IMG/VR virus record: IMGVR_UViG_3300042567_001704 | Coordinates: 1 to 26,148 of that record | Strand: one strand, 5' to 3' | DNA: 26,148 nt | Source of the DNA: a virus | Shown: positions 7,740-14,917 of the stretch, in pieces | Numbering within the stretch: the first letter of the stretch is position 1 | Layout: every line of letters begins with the position of its first letter | Notes under the pieces: model-generated | Told to the model about the DNA's origin: nothing | The model's input: the letters and a program-made list of their open reading frames with translations, nothing else | The model's database searches: none | Position numbers and translations under genes: made by a program

Positions 7740-8357
7740 TTAATAAAGAGGATCATAAATCGGTATCATTGAAAAAACAGCGGTACCAGGTGCAATCTGC
7801 GTTTGATCTTTTGTTATAACCACAGTCTCTACATTGTAGTAGTTAAACTCAGGATCCATTGCGTTACTCCAGCCCCAAAAGCCTGATCCATGGTTGGCTT
7901 CAACAAATCCAGTAAAGCAATGAAAGTCACTGTACCAATTCAGTGCATAATCATTCATTAGCAGTCTCCATCCTGGTGCCATTTTAGCTCGCCAAGGCCA
8001 AGCCAGTATGCGAGGTTGCGCCCAAACATATTTGTCATTGACTTTTTCTGCCCAGGGCGTGCCATGTAACATTTCTTGCAACAACAGGCTGTATCTCCAA
8101 GATCCTTGCGTGATACCGCTATGCAATGCACTGTCCAAGGGAATGGTATATCCCAATTTACTTACTCCCAGTAATCCGTGACACAATCGTGCAGTATTAT
8201 TGCGATGGTCCCCTGACTCTGGCAGATAATGTCGCAGATCTCCACGCAGATTTCGCCACCACTCAGGAAAGTGTTTTGCACAAGGCAAAGGCGCAGGTGC
8301 AGAGTCTGCTTGTTCTGCTCGTTCCCATGTCAAATAATCGTTAACTACAATGTCCAT
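7740..8357 (-). CDS. Conserved phage protein of unknown function (Trp-rich, DUF6065-like)
   Basis: A 205-residue protein from the ATG at 8357. A longer reading from 8423 would run through the promoter repeat of the opposite strand and is unlikely. CAKHFPEWWRNL near the N-terminus (about residues 26-37), a G-YTIPLDSAL-like segment, VWAQPRILAWPWRAKMAPGW and VEANHGSGFWGWSN give an unusually tryptophan-rich protein. The order 'CPxxxxxWW ... P-WR--TPPGWS ... NYW/NWYS ... G' resembles phage proteins annotated as DUF6065 or simply hypothetical. No catalytic role is established. It converges with the preceding plus-strand gene, and its start faces the first early promoter repeat. Confidence 0.65.
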   Translation of the reverse strand: MDIVVNDYLTWERAEQADSAPAPLPCAKHFPEWWRNLRGDLRHYLPESGDHRNNTARLCHGLLGVSKLGYTIPLDSALHSGITQGSWRYSLLLQEMLHGTPWAEKVNDKYVWAQPRILAWPWRAKMAPGWRLLMNDYALNWYSDFHCFTGFVEANHGSGFWGWSNAMDPEFNYYNVETVVITKDQTQIAPGTAVFSMIPIYDPLY

Positions 8358-8364
8358 ACAATAT

Positions 8365-8417
8365 GTAGTACTTTTGCTGTACTTGACCAATAATTCCCAT
8401 TTTGCTACAATAGTGGC
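8365..8417 (+). promoter_or_regulatory. Early promoter repeat 1 (sigma70-like, extended -10)
   Basis: TTGACC at 8383-8388, a 17-base spacer and TACAAT at 8406-8411, with TG at 8403-8404 giving an extended -10. The segment GTACTTTTGCTGTA upstream of the -35 is shared with two further copies at about 8667 and 8959, so the whole ~50 bp unit is a repeated promoter module. It serves the gene at 8441. Confidence 0.85.
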
Positions 8418-8440
8418 ATACAAAGCAAAAAGGGGCTGAC

Positions 8441-8671
8441 ATGGGATACCGAATTATTGCAGACAAGTTTGAAACAGACATGATGCGCCAGAAGTATGGC
8501 CCACGTGCTGGATTAGAAGGTCCATTCAAGTATGCATCAGGACGGGTGCTATATTACGATCCCCGAGAAGGTCGCTACTATGACCCCACCACAGACTTCT
8601 ATGTCAGCCACGAGGAAATGGACGCTGAACACGGCATTCTTGTTCAGCGACTGGTTGATTTCCAAAAGTAA
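8441..8671 (+). CDS. Small early hypothetical protein with YYDP repeats
   Basis: A 76-residue acidic and aromatic protein. AAGGGG ends five bases before the ATG and an early promoter repeat lies just upstream. The central part contains two copies of a tyrosine-rich unit, YYDPREGR then YYDPTTDFYVS (about residues 46-64), which resembles the octamer pattern of eukaryotic OCRE motifs; with only two units this may be convergence. No known family is recognised. As the first gene of an early block with its own strong promoter it may act on host functions soon after infection; that is inference from position only. Confidence 0.7.
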   Translation: MGYRIIADKFETDMMRQKYGPRAGLEGPFKYASGRVLYYDPREGRYYDPTTDFYVSHEEMDAEHGILVQRLVDFQK

Positions 8672-8721
8672 TACTTTTGCTGTAATTGACAAATAATTGC
8701 CCTTTTGCTATAATATACACT
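8667..8721 (+). promoter_or_regulatory. Early promoter repeat 2 (sigma70-like, consensus)
   Basis: TTGACA at 8686-8691, a 17-base spacer and TATAAT at 8709-8714, with an extended -10 TG two bases upstream. The shared upstream box TACTTTTGCTGTA is present. The unit begins within a base or two of the previous gene's stop codon. It is a near-perfect match to the bacterial housekeeping promoter. Confidence 0.9.
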
Positions 8722-8740
8722 TAAAGAAACAAAGGAATAT

Positions 8741-8962
8741 ATGAATTTAAAACTCAAAGCCGCATTACAGACAGCAGGAGTTCTTGCTGTGATTTGTACC
8801 GTATCAGTTGGTGTACAACTTTTGTTAACAGGTTTAACCGCAGATGAAATCTCTAAAATACTGTCAGTAGGAAGTATCGCACTTTTGGTATATTGCATGT
8901 ACCAACTGGTGCTGAGCCGTTTAGAATACACCCAAAAAGTTGATGAAATCGCTAAAAAGTAA
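8741..8962 (+). CDS. Small two-helix membrane protein (early)
   Basis: A 73-residue protein with two probable transmembrane helices: ALQTAGVLAVICTVSVGVQL (about residues 8-27) and a second at about 42-59 including SIALLVYCMYQLVL. A short loop LTGLTADEISK lies between them and a charged tail SRLEYTQKVDEIAKK follows. AAAGGA lies five bases before the ATG and consensus promoter repeat 2 is directly upstream. The fold suggests an inner-membrane hairpin. Possible roles include superinfection exclusion or membrane interference during early infection, but nothing in the sequence proves either. I do not recognise a family. Confidence 0.75.
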   Translation: MNLKLKAALQTAGVLAVICTVSVGVQLLLTGLTADEISKILSVGSIALLVYCMYQLVLSRLEYTQKVDEIAKK

Positions 8963-9013
8963 TACTTTTTGTGTACTTGACCAATAAATCATCATTTGCT
9001 ATAATATACACAT
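8959..9013 (+). promoter_or_regulatory. Early promoter repeat 3 (sigma70-like)
   Basis: TTGACC at 8977-8982, a 17-base spacer and TATAAT at 9000-9005 with an extended -10 TG (9997-type spacing as in the other copies; here TTTGC precedes TATAAT). The upstream box reads TACTTTTTGTGTA, one small change from the other copies. It drives the AAA ATPase gene, whose AAGGAG ribosome site follows at 9040-9045. Confidence 0.88.
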
Positions 9014-9051
9014 AGACAGTAAGATAAACCCGCACACAAAAGGAGCCAACC

Positions 9052-10074
9052 ATGAGTGCAATCCGCGTAGTAAAAGGTACATACCGCAACAAACCCGTCC
9101 GCGACCAAGAATTTGTTCTTGTAAACGGTTTCCAAACTGGTGCCAAAGGTAACTATGTTACAGTGAAAAACAATGGCATCTTCCCAAACTGCCCTGATAC
9201 GGTGCGTATTAGTGTAGACAACATTTCTGACATAGAGTACACTAACGGCATGACAAAAGACAATACAGTACATTTTGAAAAATCCGTTCTTGCGGCAGAA
9301 ACTGACGAGGACGCAATGAATCGTATCCGCGAGCGTTTTGACATCCTAACAGAAATGACCAAAGCCACAGTCAGCGGCGACATCCGTGCAATGATTGTGA
9401 GCGGCCCTCCAGGCGTGGGCAAGAGTTACGGTGTTGAAACAGAAATTGAAAAGGCATGTTTGTTTGACAAACTTGCAGGCAAACGCCTTCGTGCAGAAGT
9501 GGTTAAAGGTAGTGCCACCCCAATTGGTCTGTTCCAAACCCTGTACAAATACTCAGATGAGAATTGTGTTATTGTGTTTGACGACTGTGATAGCATTTTG
9601 CTAGACGACGTGGCTCTTAACTTGCTGAAGGGTGCATTAGACTCCGGCAAGAAACGTACCATTAGTTGGTTGAGTGAATCCAGTGCCTTGCGTCGTGAAG
9701 GTATTCCAGATCGTTTCGAGTTCAAAGGTAGTGTAATCTTTATTACCAACTTGAAGTTTGACCAGATGAAGTCGCAAAAATTGCGGGATCACTTGGATGC
9801 ATTGCAAAGCCGTTGTCACTATCTGGACTTGACCTTGGACTCACAGCGTGACAAATTGTTGCGTATCAAACAAATTGCCAAAGATGGCGTGTTGTTCCAG
9901 GACTACGAGTTTGAAGAGGCTGTGCAAGACGACATCATTGACTTCATGCTGGTGAACAAGGACCGACTGCGTGAATTGAGTTTACGTATGGCTCTTAAGA
10001 TTGCAGACCTGCGCAAGATGTCAGTGCTAAACTGGAAACGTTTGGCAGAGACAACTTGTATGAAGGTTGCCTAA
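9052..10074 (+). CDS. AAA family ATPase with clamp-loader-like SRC motif
   Basis: A 340-residue protein with a strong AAGGAG ribosome site and its own early promoter. Residues 1-~90 are a small beta-rich domain of unknown role. The AAA core follows: Walker A GPPGVGKS at 118-125, Walker B VIVFDDCD at 173-180, sensor-1 strand VIFITNLKF and then LQSRCHYLDL, where the SRC resembles the arginine-finger motif of clamp-loader ATPases. The Walker B is FDDCD and not the usual DExx. It is not a clear gp44 because the expected N-terminal clamp-loader sequence is absent. A remodelling ATPase acting early in infection is the safest reading; partner unknown. Confidence 0.85.
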   Translation: MSAIRVVKGTYRNKPVRDQEFVLVNGFQTGAKGNYVTVKNNGIFPNCPDTVRISVDNISDIEYTNGMTKDNTVHFEKSVLAAETDEDAMNRIRERFDILTEMTKATVSGDIRAMIVSGPPGVGKSYGVETEIEKACLFDKLAGKRLRAEVVKGSATPIGLFQTLYKYSDENCVIVFDDCDSILLDDVALNLLKGALDSGKKRTISWLSESSALRREGIPDRFEFKGSVIFITNLKFDQMKSQKLRDHLDALQSRCHYLDLTLDSQRDKLLRIKQIAKDGVLFQDYEFEEAVQDDIIDFMLVNKDRLRELSLRMALKIADLRKMSVLNWKRLAETTCMKVA

Positions 10075-10075
10075 T

Positions 10076-10168
10076 ATGGCTTGGATAGGTGTCTTAATGT
10101 TGTTAATGTTAGGACACCTTTGGTGGGCACTACTCTTGTCGTTTATTATTTTGATGTTTGGAGATTGA
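10076..10168 (+). CDS. Tiny hydrophobic membrane peptide (30 residues)
   Basis: An ATG two bases after the ATPase stop opens a 30-codon frame, MAWIGVLMLLMLGHLWWALL and then LSFIILMFGD, followed by TGA. Almost the whole product is one transmembrane helix. The next gene starts two bases after its stop and uses GGAG inside this frame as ribosome site, so the ORF fits the tight spacing of the operon. Its size makes chance possible, but composition and exact spacing favour a real gene. Function unknown. Confidence 0.5.
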   Translation: MAWIGVLMLLMLGHLWWALLLSFIILMFGD

Positions 10169-10169
10169 T

Positions 10170-10343
10170 ATGGCAGGAAAAGCAAAATCGGTTTACCTAA
10201 CAGTGACTCCGAAAGATCAATTCCAGACTGTTTTTCGAAAGACATTTTTTGATGCCAAAGGGTACAACGACTATGTCAAGTCCGAAGAGTTCAAAGCCAA
10301 GTGGCCTGCAGATCAATTTGATGTTATAAAGGAAACCTACTGA
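10170..10343 (+). CDS. Small hypothetical protein (57 residues)
   Basis: A 57-residue basic protein, MAGKAKSVYLTVTPKDQFQT and on, ending FDVIKETY. I chose the ATG at 10170 over an in-frame TTG at 10158 because GGAG at 10160-10163 is placed six bases before it. The middle (FFDAKGYNDYVKSEEFKAKW) looks helical and charged. Its TGA overlaps the ATG of the next ORF. No family is recognised; it is part of the early cluster headed by the AAA ATPase. Confidence 0.65.
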   Translation: MAGKAKSVYLTVTPKDQFQTVFRKTFFDAKGYNDYVKSEEFKAKWPADQFDVIKETY

Positions 10344-10450
10344 TGTACGAAATTTACGATGGCGACTTGTTGTTGTTTACTGTGGCAACTCGAGACGAAG
10401 CAGACGAACAGAAGCAAATGGGATTTCGAATAGTGCGTGTGGCAAAATAA
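10343..10450 (+). CDS. Tiny hypothetical protein (35 residues)
   Basis: The ATG overlaps the previous stop by one base (TGATG) and AAGGA lies nine bases upstream. The product reads MYEIYDGDLLLFTVATRDEA and continues to VRVAK. The pattern 'YEIYDG-LL-F-VATRDEADE-----GF-IVRVAK' looks like a small beta-alpha-beta unit and not random sequence. The double terminator follows at once, so it is the last gene of the early run. Confidence 0.55.
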   Translation: MYEIYDGDLLLFTVATRDEADEQKQMGFRIVRVAK

Positions 10451-10462
10451 TTTTAGAAGTTT

Positions 10463-10494
10463 CCCGGGCATTGGTTGGCTCCGGCCCGGGTTTT
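10463..10494 (+). terminator. Rho-independent terminator 1
   Basis: CCCGGGC (10463-10469) pairs with GCCCGGG (10484-10490) around a 14-base loop and is followed by TTTT. It closes the early ATPase transcript just after the stop at 10450. Confidence 0.75.
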
Positions 10495-10498
10495 GTGG

Positions 10499-10530
10499 CA
10501 GGTACCCTTAAAAAAGGTACCTGTCTTTTT
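10499..10530 (+). terminator. Rho-independent terminator 2, abutting a promoter
   Basis: CAGGTACC (10499-10506) pairs with GGTACCTG (10516-10523) around an A-rich loop, followed by TCTTTTT. The T-run merges into the -35 hexamer of the next promoter at 10529, so termination and restart are packed into about 60 bases. Confidence 0.8.
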
Positions 10531-10557
10531 GACTTTTTGTTGCAATAAGTATATACT
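10529..10557 (+). promoter_or_regulatory. Sigma70-like promoter, predicted leaderless
   Basis: TTGACT (10529-10534), a 17-base spacer and TATACT (10552-10557), then GCTATT and the ATG at 10564. With the usual six-base gap from the -10, transcription would start on the A of the ATG. There is no room for a Shine-Dalgarno sequence downstream of the start. Confidence 0.8.
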
Positions 10558-10563
10558 GCTATT

Positions 10564-11427
10564 ATGCCTCAACATCTTGTTATCCGTTTAGGCCAAGACG
10601 GAGATCTAACACTTGAATTTAAAATACGTTCAACACCTATAGCCGAGCTATGGGTAGAACGTATGCAAGCCCGCGGCAGTTATTCGTTGGACCACCCAGA
10701 TAGATTTTATGGATTTGGCACTCTTGCACAAGAGCAGGCCCGTGCGGTAGAGTATATTCAAAAATGTATTGCCACTATCAACAGCCATGAAGTCATAATA
10801 CACAGACCGTTTGAGTACACACAAGACTGTCTCAACTATTTGCATAACATATTTGAACGCTATCACGGATTGTTAGATCAACAAAATACTGATTACTGGA
10901 ACCGTGCCCCTGATAAGGTTCGACGAGCCTTGGCAGAATTGAACCTAGCGGTACACAGATGTGAAACAGCGGCCGAAGGTACACAACCGAGATTGGTTTG
11001 CACTTGGTATGGCTTGCCCAAAACAAATTGTTTGGATCTGGCGCTCCAGGAGCAATACGGCGATAATCAAATCAAGTTCGGTACGGTGTATCTTAACTAT
11101 TGTGAGATTGGAAAAACTGTTGAAGACTTGGCCAATGATAACGATAAGTACATAGGTGATGATGCATTCCGACCTTTTGGTTATTACAGCGCCGACTTTA
11201 ACGTACAGTTTCACAATCAAGATCTAACTGAACGTTATGGCAAAGTGCAACAGTATATTGATCAGCACCGTGACTTTTTCCTTGCTCACAGCATCACAAA
11301 CGTGTATAATACACAAGCACGACCACAAAGGTTCCCGGTTGCAGATTTGATTTACACAGGCAACTGTGATCAATTACTAGCCGATATTGCCGCAAGGCAA
11401 TGGGTACAACAAGCGACAATAGAATGA
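10564..11427 (+). CDS. Conserved phage-type protein of unknown function upstream of uvsW
   Basis: A 287-residue protein, MPQHLVIRLGQDGDLTLEFK at the N-terminus. It contains helical, charged segments such as YHGLLDQQNTDYWNRAP, ELNLAVHRCE, and a C-terminal RFPVADLIYTGNCDQLL. The region with LVCTWYGLPKTNCLDL and GTVYLNYCEIGKTVEDLAND suggests a compact alpha/beta fold. There is no signal peptide, membrane helix or recognisable nucleotide motif. It follows a double terminator and is the first gene of the replication run, with a promoter whose predicted start is the ATG itself. Its stop overlaps the uvsW-like start (ATGA), so the two are probably co-translated. A function in replication or recombination is suggested only by this linkage. 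Confidence 0.7.
   Translation: MPQHLVIRLGQDGDLTLEFKIRSTPIAELWVERMQARGSYSLDHPDRFYGFGTLAQEQARAVEYIQKCIATINSHEVIIHRPFEYTQDCLNYLHNIFERYHGLLDQQNTDYWNRAPDKVRRALAELNLAVHRCETAAEGTQPRLVCTWYGLPKTNCLDLALQEQYGDNQIKFGTVYLNYCEIGKTVEDLANDNDKYIGDDAFRPFGYYSADFNVQFHNQDLTERYGKVQQYIDQHRDFFLAHSITNVYNTQARPQRFPVADLIYTGNCDQLLADIAARQWVQQATIE
11282..11310 (+). promoter_or_regulatory. Possible internal promoter for the uvsW-like gene
   Basis: TTGCTC at 11282-11287, a 17-base spacer and a perfect TATAAT at 11305-11310, about 110 bases upstream of the helicase start. The -35 is weak and the element lies inside a coding frame, so it may be chance. Confidence 0.4.
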
Positions 11428-12893
11428 AAAGATGCACAATACAAATTCGGGATGAAGTAAACATCAAATTAGAAGGACTAGATTTAGATGCTCGCAAAGC
11501 CTTGGTTACGGCTTTCAAATATGACGTACCATATGCCAGATATCTTCCGGCAGTGAGATTGGGACGATGGGATGGTAAGGTTTCGTACTTCCAGTTAGGT
11601 GGTAGCACATACACAAACTTGCTACCCGAGATCATTCCCATACTTGACAAGTTCAATTATGATATCGAAGTAGATGATCAAAGAGACTACTCTACCACAT
11701 TTGCATTTGAACAAGTGCGTGAGGATTCGTTTGCACATATCAAGTGGCCTAAAGGACACCCTGCTGTGGGTGAGCCTATTGTCATGCGAGACTATCAAGT
11801 AGAAATTGTCAACAACTTCCTGGCCAACCCACAGTGCCTGCAAGAGGTGGCCACAGGTGCAGGTAAAACAATCATGACAGCGGCCCTATCCAATGCAGTG
11901 GCACCATATGGACGCTCAATTGTGATTGTGCCTAACAAGAGTTTGGTAACGCAAACAGAAAAAGACTACATCAACATGGAGCAAGATGTGGGTGTGTTCT
12001 TTGGCGATAGAAAAGAGTACGGCCGCCAGCACACTATTTGTACCTGGCAAAGTTTGAACGTGCTGTTAAAGAATACCAAAGCAGGCACAGGCGAAGTAAC
12101 CATTGGTGAGTTCTTGGAAGGTGTGGTATGCGTTATTGTAGACGAAGTACACATGGCCAAGGCAGATGCACTTAAAACCCTGCTGACCGGGGTGATGGCT
12201 AGGGTGCCAATTCGATGGGGGTTGACTGGAACTATTCCAAAAGAGAAGTTTGAAAGCCAAGCATTGTTGGTAGGGCTTGGACCTGTTATTGGTCGCTTGA
12301 GTGCCAACGAACTGCAACAACAAGGTGTACTGGCCAACTGTCATGTGAACATTGTGCAGTTGGTTGACCACGTGGAATATAAAGAATATCAAAGCGAACT
12401 AAAGTACTTGCTAGAAGAGCCAGGCCGTCTGGACACTATGGCCGAACTCATACGCCGGGTAAACGAAACAGGCAACACCCTGGTGCTTGTGGACAGGGTG
12501 GCCGCAGGACATGCACTAGTAGAACGTCTAGGCGATCGTGCTGTCTTTGTATCCGGGGCAACCAAAGCAAAGGACAGACAAGATGAATACGACGAAGTCG
12601 CAGACTCAACAGACAAAATTATTGTTGCCACTTACGGTGTGGCAGCGGTTGGAATTAACATACCGCGAATCTTTAATCTGGTGCTTATTGAGCCCGGTAA
12701 GAGCTTTGTTAGGGTTATCCAAAGTATTGGTAGGGGCATCCGAAAAGCAGAGGACAAAGATCATGTGCAAATTTGGGACATCACCAGCACCTGCAAGTTC
12801 GCCAAGCGACACCTGACCAAACGCAAACAGTTCTACAAGGAAGCCAACTATCCTTTCTCTGCAGAGAAACTGGAGTGGATGAAGATAGCATGA
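11424..12893 (+). CDS. uvsW: UvsW-like superfamily 2 helicase
   Basis: A 489-residue helicase, close to the size of T4 UvsW. In T4, UvsW unwinds R-loops and branched DNA and shifts replication from origin- to recombination-dependent mode. The N-terminal ~110 residues form the accessory domain (YARYLPAVRLGRWDGKVSYF). Q-type and Walker A regions follow: MRDYQVEIV, then ATGAGKT at 143-149. DEVH is at 240-243 (motif II), LTGT at 267-270 (motif III), and QSIGRGIRK near the C-terminus is motif VI. I chose the ATG at 11424, which overlaps the previous stop; an earlier in-frame start at 11400 lies inside that gene. Confidence in the family is high. Confidence 0.93.
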   Translation: MKRCTIQIRDEVNIKLEGLDLDARKALVTAFKYDVPYARYLPAVRLGRWDGKVSYFQLGGSTYTNLLPEIIPILDKFNYDIEVDDQRDYSTTFAFEQVREDSFAHIKWPKGHPAVGEPIVMRDYQVEIVNNFLANPQCLQEVATGAGKTIMTAALSNAVAPYGRSIVIVPNKSLVTQTEKDYINMEQDVGVFFGDRKEYGRQHTICTWQSLNVLLKNTKAGTGEVTIGEFLEGVVCVIVDEVHMAKADALKTLLTGVMARVPIRWGLTGTIPKEKFESQALLVGLGPVIGRLSANELQQQGVLANCHVNIVQLVDHVEYKEYQSELKYLLEEPGRLDTMAELIRRVNETGNTLVLVDRVAAGHALVERLGDRAVFVSGATKAKDRQDEYDEVADSTDKIIVATYGVAAVGINIPRIFNLVLIEPGKSFVRVIQSIGRGIRKAEDKDHVQIWDITSTCKFAKRHLTKRKQFYKEANYPFSAEKLEWMKIA

Positions 12894-13594
12894 AAAAATT
12901 AGTAACTTGTGGCGACAGTTATATGAGTCTGGATTCGCCGCCTGGCGAAATCACAAGTTTTTTACAACTTTATGCTGAACGTAAAAATTTTCTACACGTT
13001 AGTTTGGCTCGCGCTGCTGCCACGTGCTTTGCCATACGGTTGCAAATTGACAATGCTATCGAACGCGGTGCTGATTTTGTAATAGTGGGGTGTACATCTA
13101 GTGATAGATTGGACGTAGTAATACCAGAGGCTCAGACTTATAGCTGGATTAAATTAAACAATATTTTGTACACAGGATATCGTAGCCTTAGTGAATACAA
13201 TATCAAATCAAAAAAACCACTGGTTGTGAGTGACGTGATAGAAAACTTGTTGAATAAAAAACACGAAACTGTATTGAGTAATCAACAACGTTTGGCAATT
13301 AAAAACTATGTTGCAGATTTACACAACAATAATTTAAAACGTCAAGAAAATTATTTTGTCATATCCGATGGATTACGCAAACTTCAATACCATCAAATAC
13401 CCTTTTTGTACATACCACACGGACTAGGAGACATGGATTGGTCCTGGGTTGGAAAAGTATGGCCAACAGATTGTCTTCCTTGTCAGATGCCAAACGGTGT
13501 TTTTGATTTTGAGCGTAGTGTTACACACAATGGACAAGCCGCTCATGACGGATTTTTAAATACACTTCTGGAACTTACCGAGGATTGGAATTGA
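12890..13594 (+). CDS. SGNH-hydrolase-like protein A
   Basis: A 234-residue protein from the ATG at 12890 (ATGA overlap with uvsW). MKKLVTCGDSYMS places the nucleophile candidate S10 in a GDS block I. A DFVIVGCTSSDR strand at about 62-73 corresponds to the region before block III. SVTHNGQAAHDGFLN at the C-terminus (about 210-224) supplies histidines that may stand in for the catalytic DxxH, though no clean DxxH is visible. Such proteins hydrolyse or transfer acyl groups in other systems; phage versions are mostly uncharacterised. It is followed by a second SGNH-like gene, and both look more A+T-rich than uvsW, which hints at a later insertion of the pair. Confidence 0.7.
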   Translation: MKKLVTCGDSYMSLDSPPGEITSFLQLYAERKNFLHVSLARAAATCFAIRLQIDNAIERGADFVIVGCTSSDRLDVVIPEAQTYSWIKLNNILYTGYRSLSEYNIKSKKPLVVSDVIENLLNKKHETVLSNQQRLAIKNYVADLHNNNLKRQENYFVISDGLRKLQYHQIPFLYIPHGLGDMDWSWVGKVWPTDCLPCQMPNGVFDFERSVTHNGQAAHDGFLNTLLELTEDWN

Positions 13595-14385
13595 AAAAAG
13601 AATTTGACATTGTAGTATGTGGCGACAGTTTTAGTTCAGCAACCAAAACTGGTAATCCGCGTACTAAAACTAGAGATCATTACAGTCAAATATTACAAGA
13701 CCAGTATGGCTATTCAGTGCTGTGCCTGGCTAGAAGTTCCATGACCAATCTTGGCATTGCCTGGCAGATGAGACAGGCAATTGAAATTGGATGTAAATTT
13801 TTATTGTATCATAACACCTGGAGTTGCAGACTGAACTTGTTGATCAATGATAATTTTCAAGTTGAAAAAGGATTGAAGAATTTCATATATCCATTCAAAG
13901 ATGATGAAAGTTCTTACACTAAGTATGTTGGACACAACCCAAGATGTACATCTTCAAATGGAATACCAACTAAGTTTGTATTCCATAATGGAGTACCAAC
14001 CACTGACAATGATGCACCCATACTGAGTACAGTACCACATGGTCTTGAAAACAATCCCACCTTGATACTCACCAAAGATCAACACAAGGCCATTGAATAC
14101 CATTTCAAATATTTTTTCAATGAAGAATTGTACCAAGAAGTTGACTCTTGGATCCTGGCACACTGGCATTATCAAGCAGAAAAAGCAGGAATAGTTCCCA
14201 TAGACATGAAACAGTCATTGGGACGAGCTATGTTTGATTATCAACTAAAAGGCAAGATGGTAGGTGATACTTATATCATGCACCCAGATCATGATGACGA
14301 TCGCCCTTTTCACACAGATCAAGCTACCCAACAAACGGTAGCAGATGCTGTGCATATGGAAATACAAACGCTATCAAATGCTTGA
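13591..14385 (+). CDS. SGNH-hydrolase-like protein B, TTG start
   Basis: A 264-residue protein. No ATG is available; TTG at 13591 overlaps the preceding TGA and sits six bases after GAGGA (13580-13584), whereas an earlier TTG at 13585 would touch that ribosome site. The chosen start gives MKKEFDIVVCGDSFSS, parallel to the N-terminus of the gene before it, with S13 in GDS as nucleophile candidate. Block II-like LARSSMTNLGIA and YHNTWSCRLNL follow. The C-terminus has HPDHDDDRPFHTDQAT, which may contain the acid-histidine pair. The two neighbours are related in plan but not close duplicates. The acyl or sugar substrate is unknown. Confidence 0.7.
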   Translation: MKKEFDIVVCGDSFSSATKTGNPRTKTRDHYSQILQDQYGYSVLCLARSSMTNLGIAWQMRQAIEIGCKFLLYHNTWSCRLNLLINDNFQVEKGLKNFIYPFKDDESSYTKYVGHNPRCTSSNGIPTKFVFHNGVPTTDNDAPILSTVPHGLENNPTLILTKDQHKAIEYHFKYFFNEELYQEVDSWILAHWHYQAEKAGIVPIDMKQSLGRAMFDYQLKGKMVGDTYIMHPDHDDDRPFHTDQATQQTVADAVHMEIQTLSNA

Positions 14386-14410
14386 CATTGTGTGACAAAT
14401 ACTATATTAT
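14382..14410 (+). promoter_or_regulatory. Sigma70-like promoter, predicted leaderless
   Basis: TTGACA (14382-14387), a 17-base spacer and TATTAT (14405-14410), then AACAAC and the ATG at 14417. The -35 overlaps the stop codon of the previous gene. The six-base gap again puts the expected transcription start on the ATG. Confidence 0.82.
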
Positions 14411-14416
14411 AACAAC

Positions 14417-14917
14417 ATGCGAATATTAACACTAGACAACACCTACTATGATTTGAATCACTTGCCGGAGGAAGTGGATGACATGCGTTTTGCCATACTT
14501 GACAACTCAAACCCAGCAGACCCAGACTATCATTTTATTCCGCTGATCTTTTTAGAATCGTTCAATGCACCTGCCTTGGTGTTGCGTATTGGAACACAAA
14601 CAATTAAAATGCCCATGGACTGGCAGATCTTGATTGGTGAACCCGACGTGGGTGACCTAGAAGTACTACCACTGACCAGCATCAATGATAGAGGGTTCAA
14701 GGTATTTCAATTCAATCCACTAAGCAGTTATAGGCCTAGTTTCCCGGACATTGAAATCCTAGATGTGTATCATGAAGTCAACTGGTATGCACCCAAACTC
14801 AAGAACGGTCAGATGTTGGCCGTGCCCCTAAACGATGATGCAGAGCCTGACTGTGTGTATTTTGTGAAAGATGTCAGTCGCAACTGTGAAATCGTCAACT
14901 ACAATCTGGCCTGGTAA
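14417..14917 (+). CDS. Conserved hypothetical protein heading the clamp-loader operon
   Basis: A 166-residue acidic protein, MRILTLDNTYYDLNHLPEEV and on. It contains FIPLIFLESFNAPALVLRIG, then IKMPMDWQILIGEPDVGDLE and VLPLTSINDRGFKVFQFNP. The central 'MP-DW-I-IG-P--GDLEV-PLT-INDRGF' string looks like a conserved beta core that I have associated with T4-like aquatic phages, without a known role. It has its own strong promoter and its last base is the first base of the cupin gene. Position next to the gp62-like gene suggests replication or early regulation, but no motif confirms it. Confidence 0.7.
   Translation: MRILTLDNTYYDLNHLPEEVDDMRFAILDNSNPADPDYHFIPLIFLESFNAPALVLRIGTQTIKMPMDWQILIGEPDVGDLEVLPLTSINDRGFKVFQFNPLSSYRPSFPDIEILDVYHEVNWYAPKLKNGQMLAVPLNDDAEPDCVYFVKDVSRNCEIVNYNLAW

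Noticed and set aside
9052-10074. Calling the AAA ATPase the clamp-loader large subunit gp44
   Set aside because: It has the SRC-like motif but lacks the gp44 N-terminal signature and is not beside the gp62-like gene.
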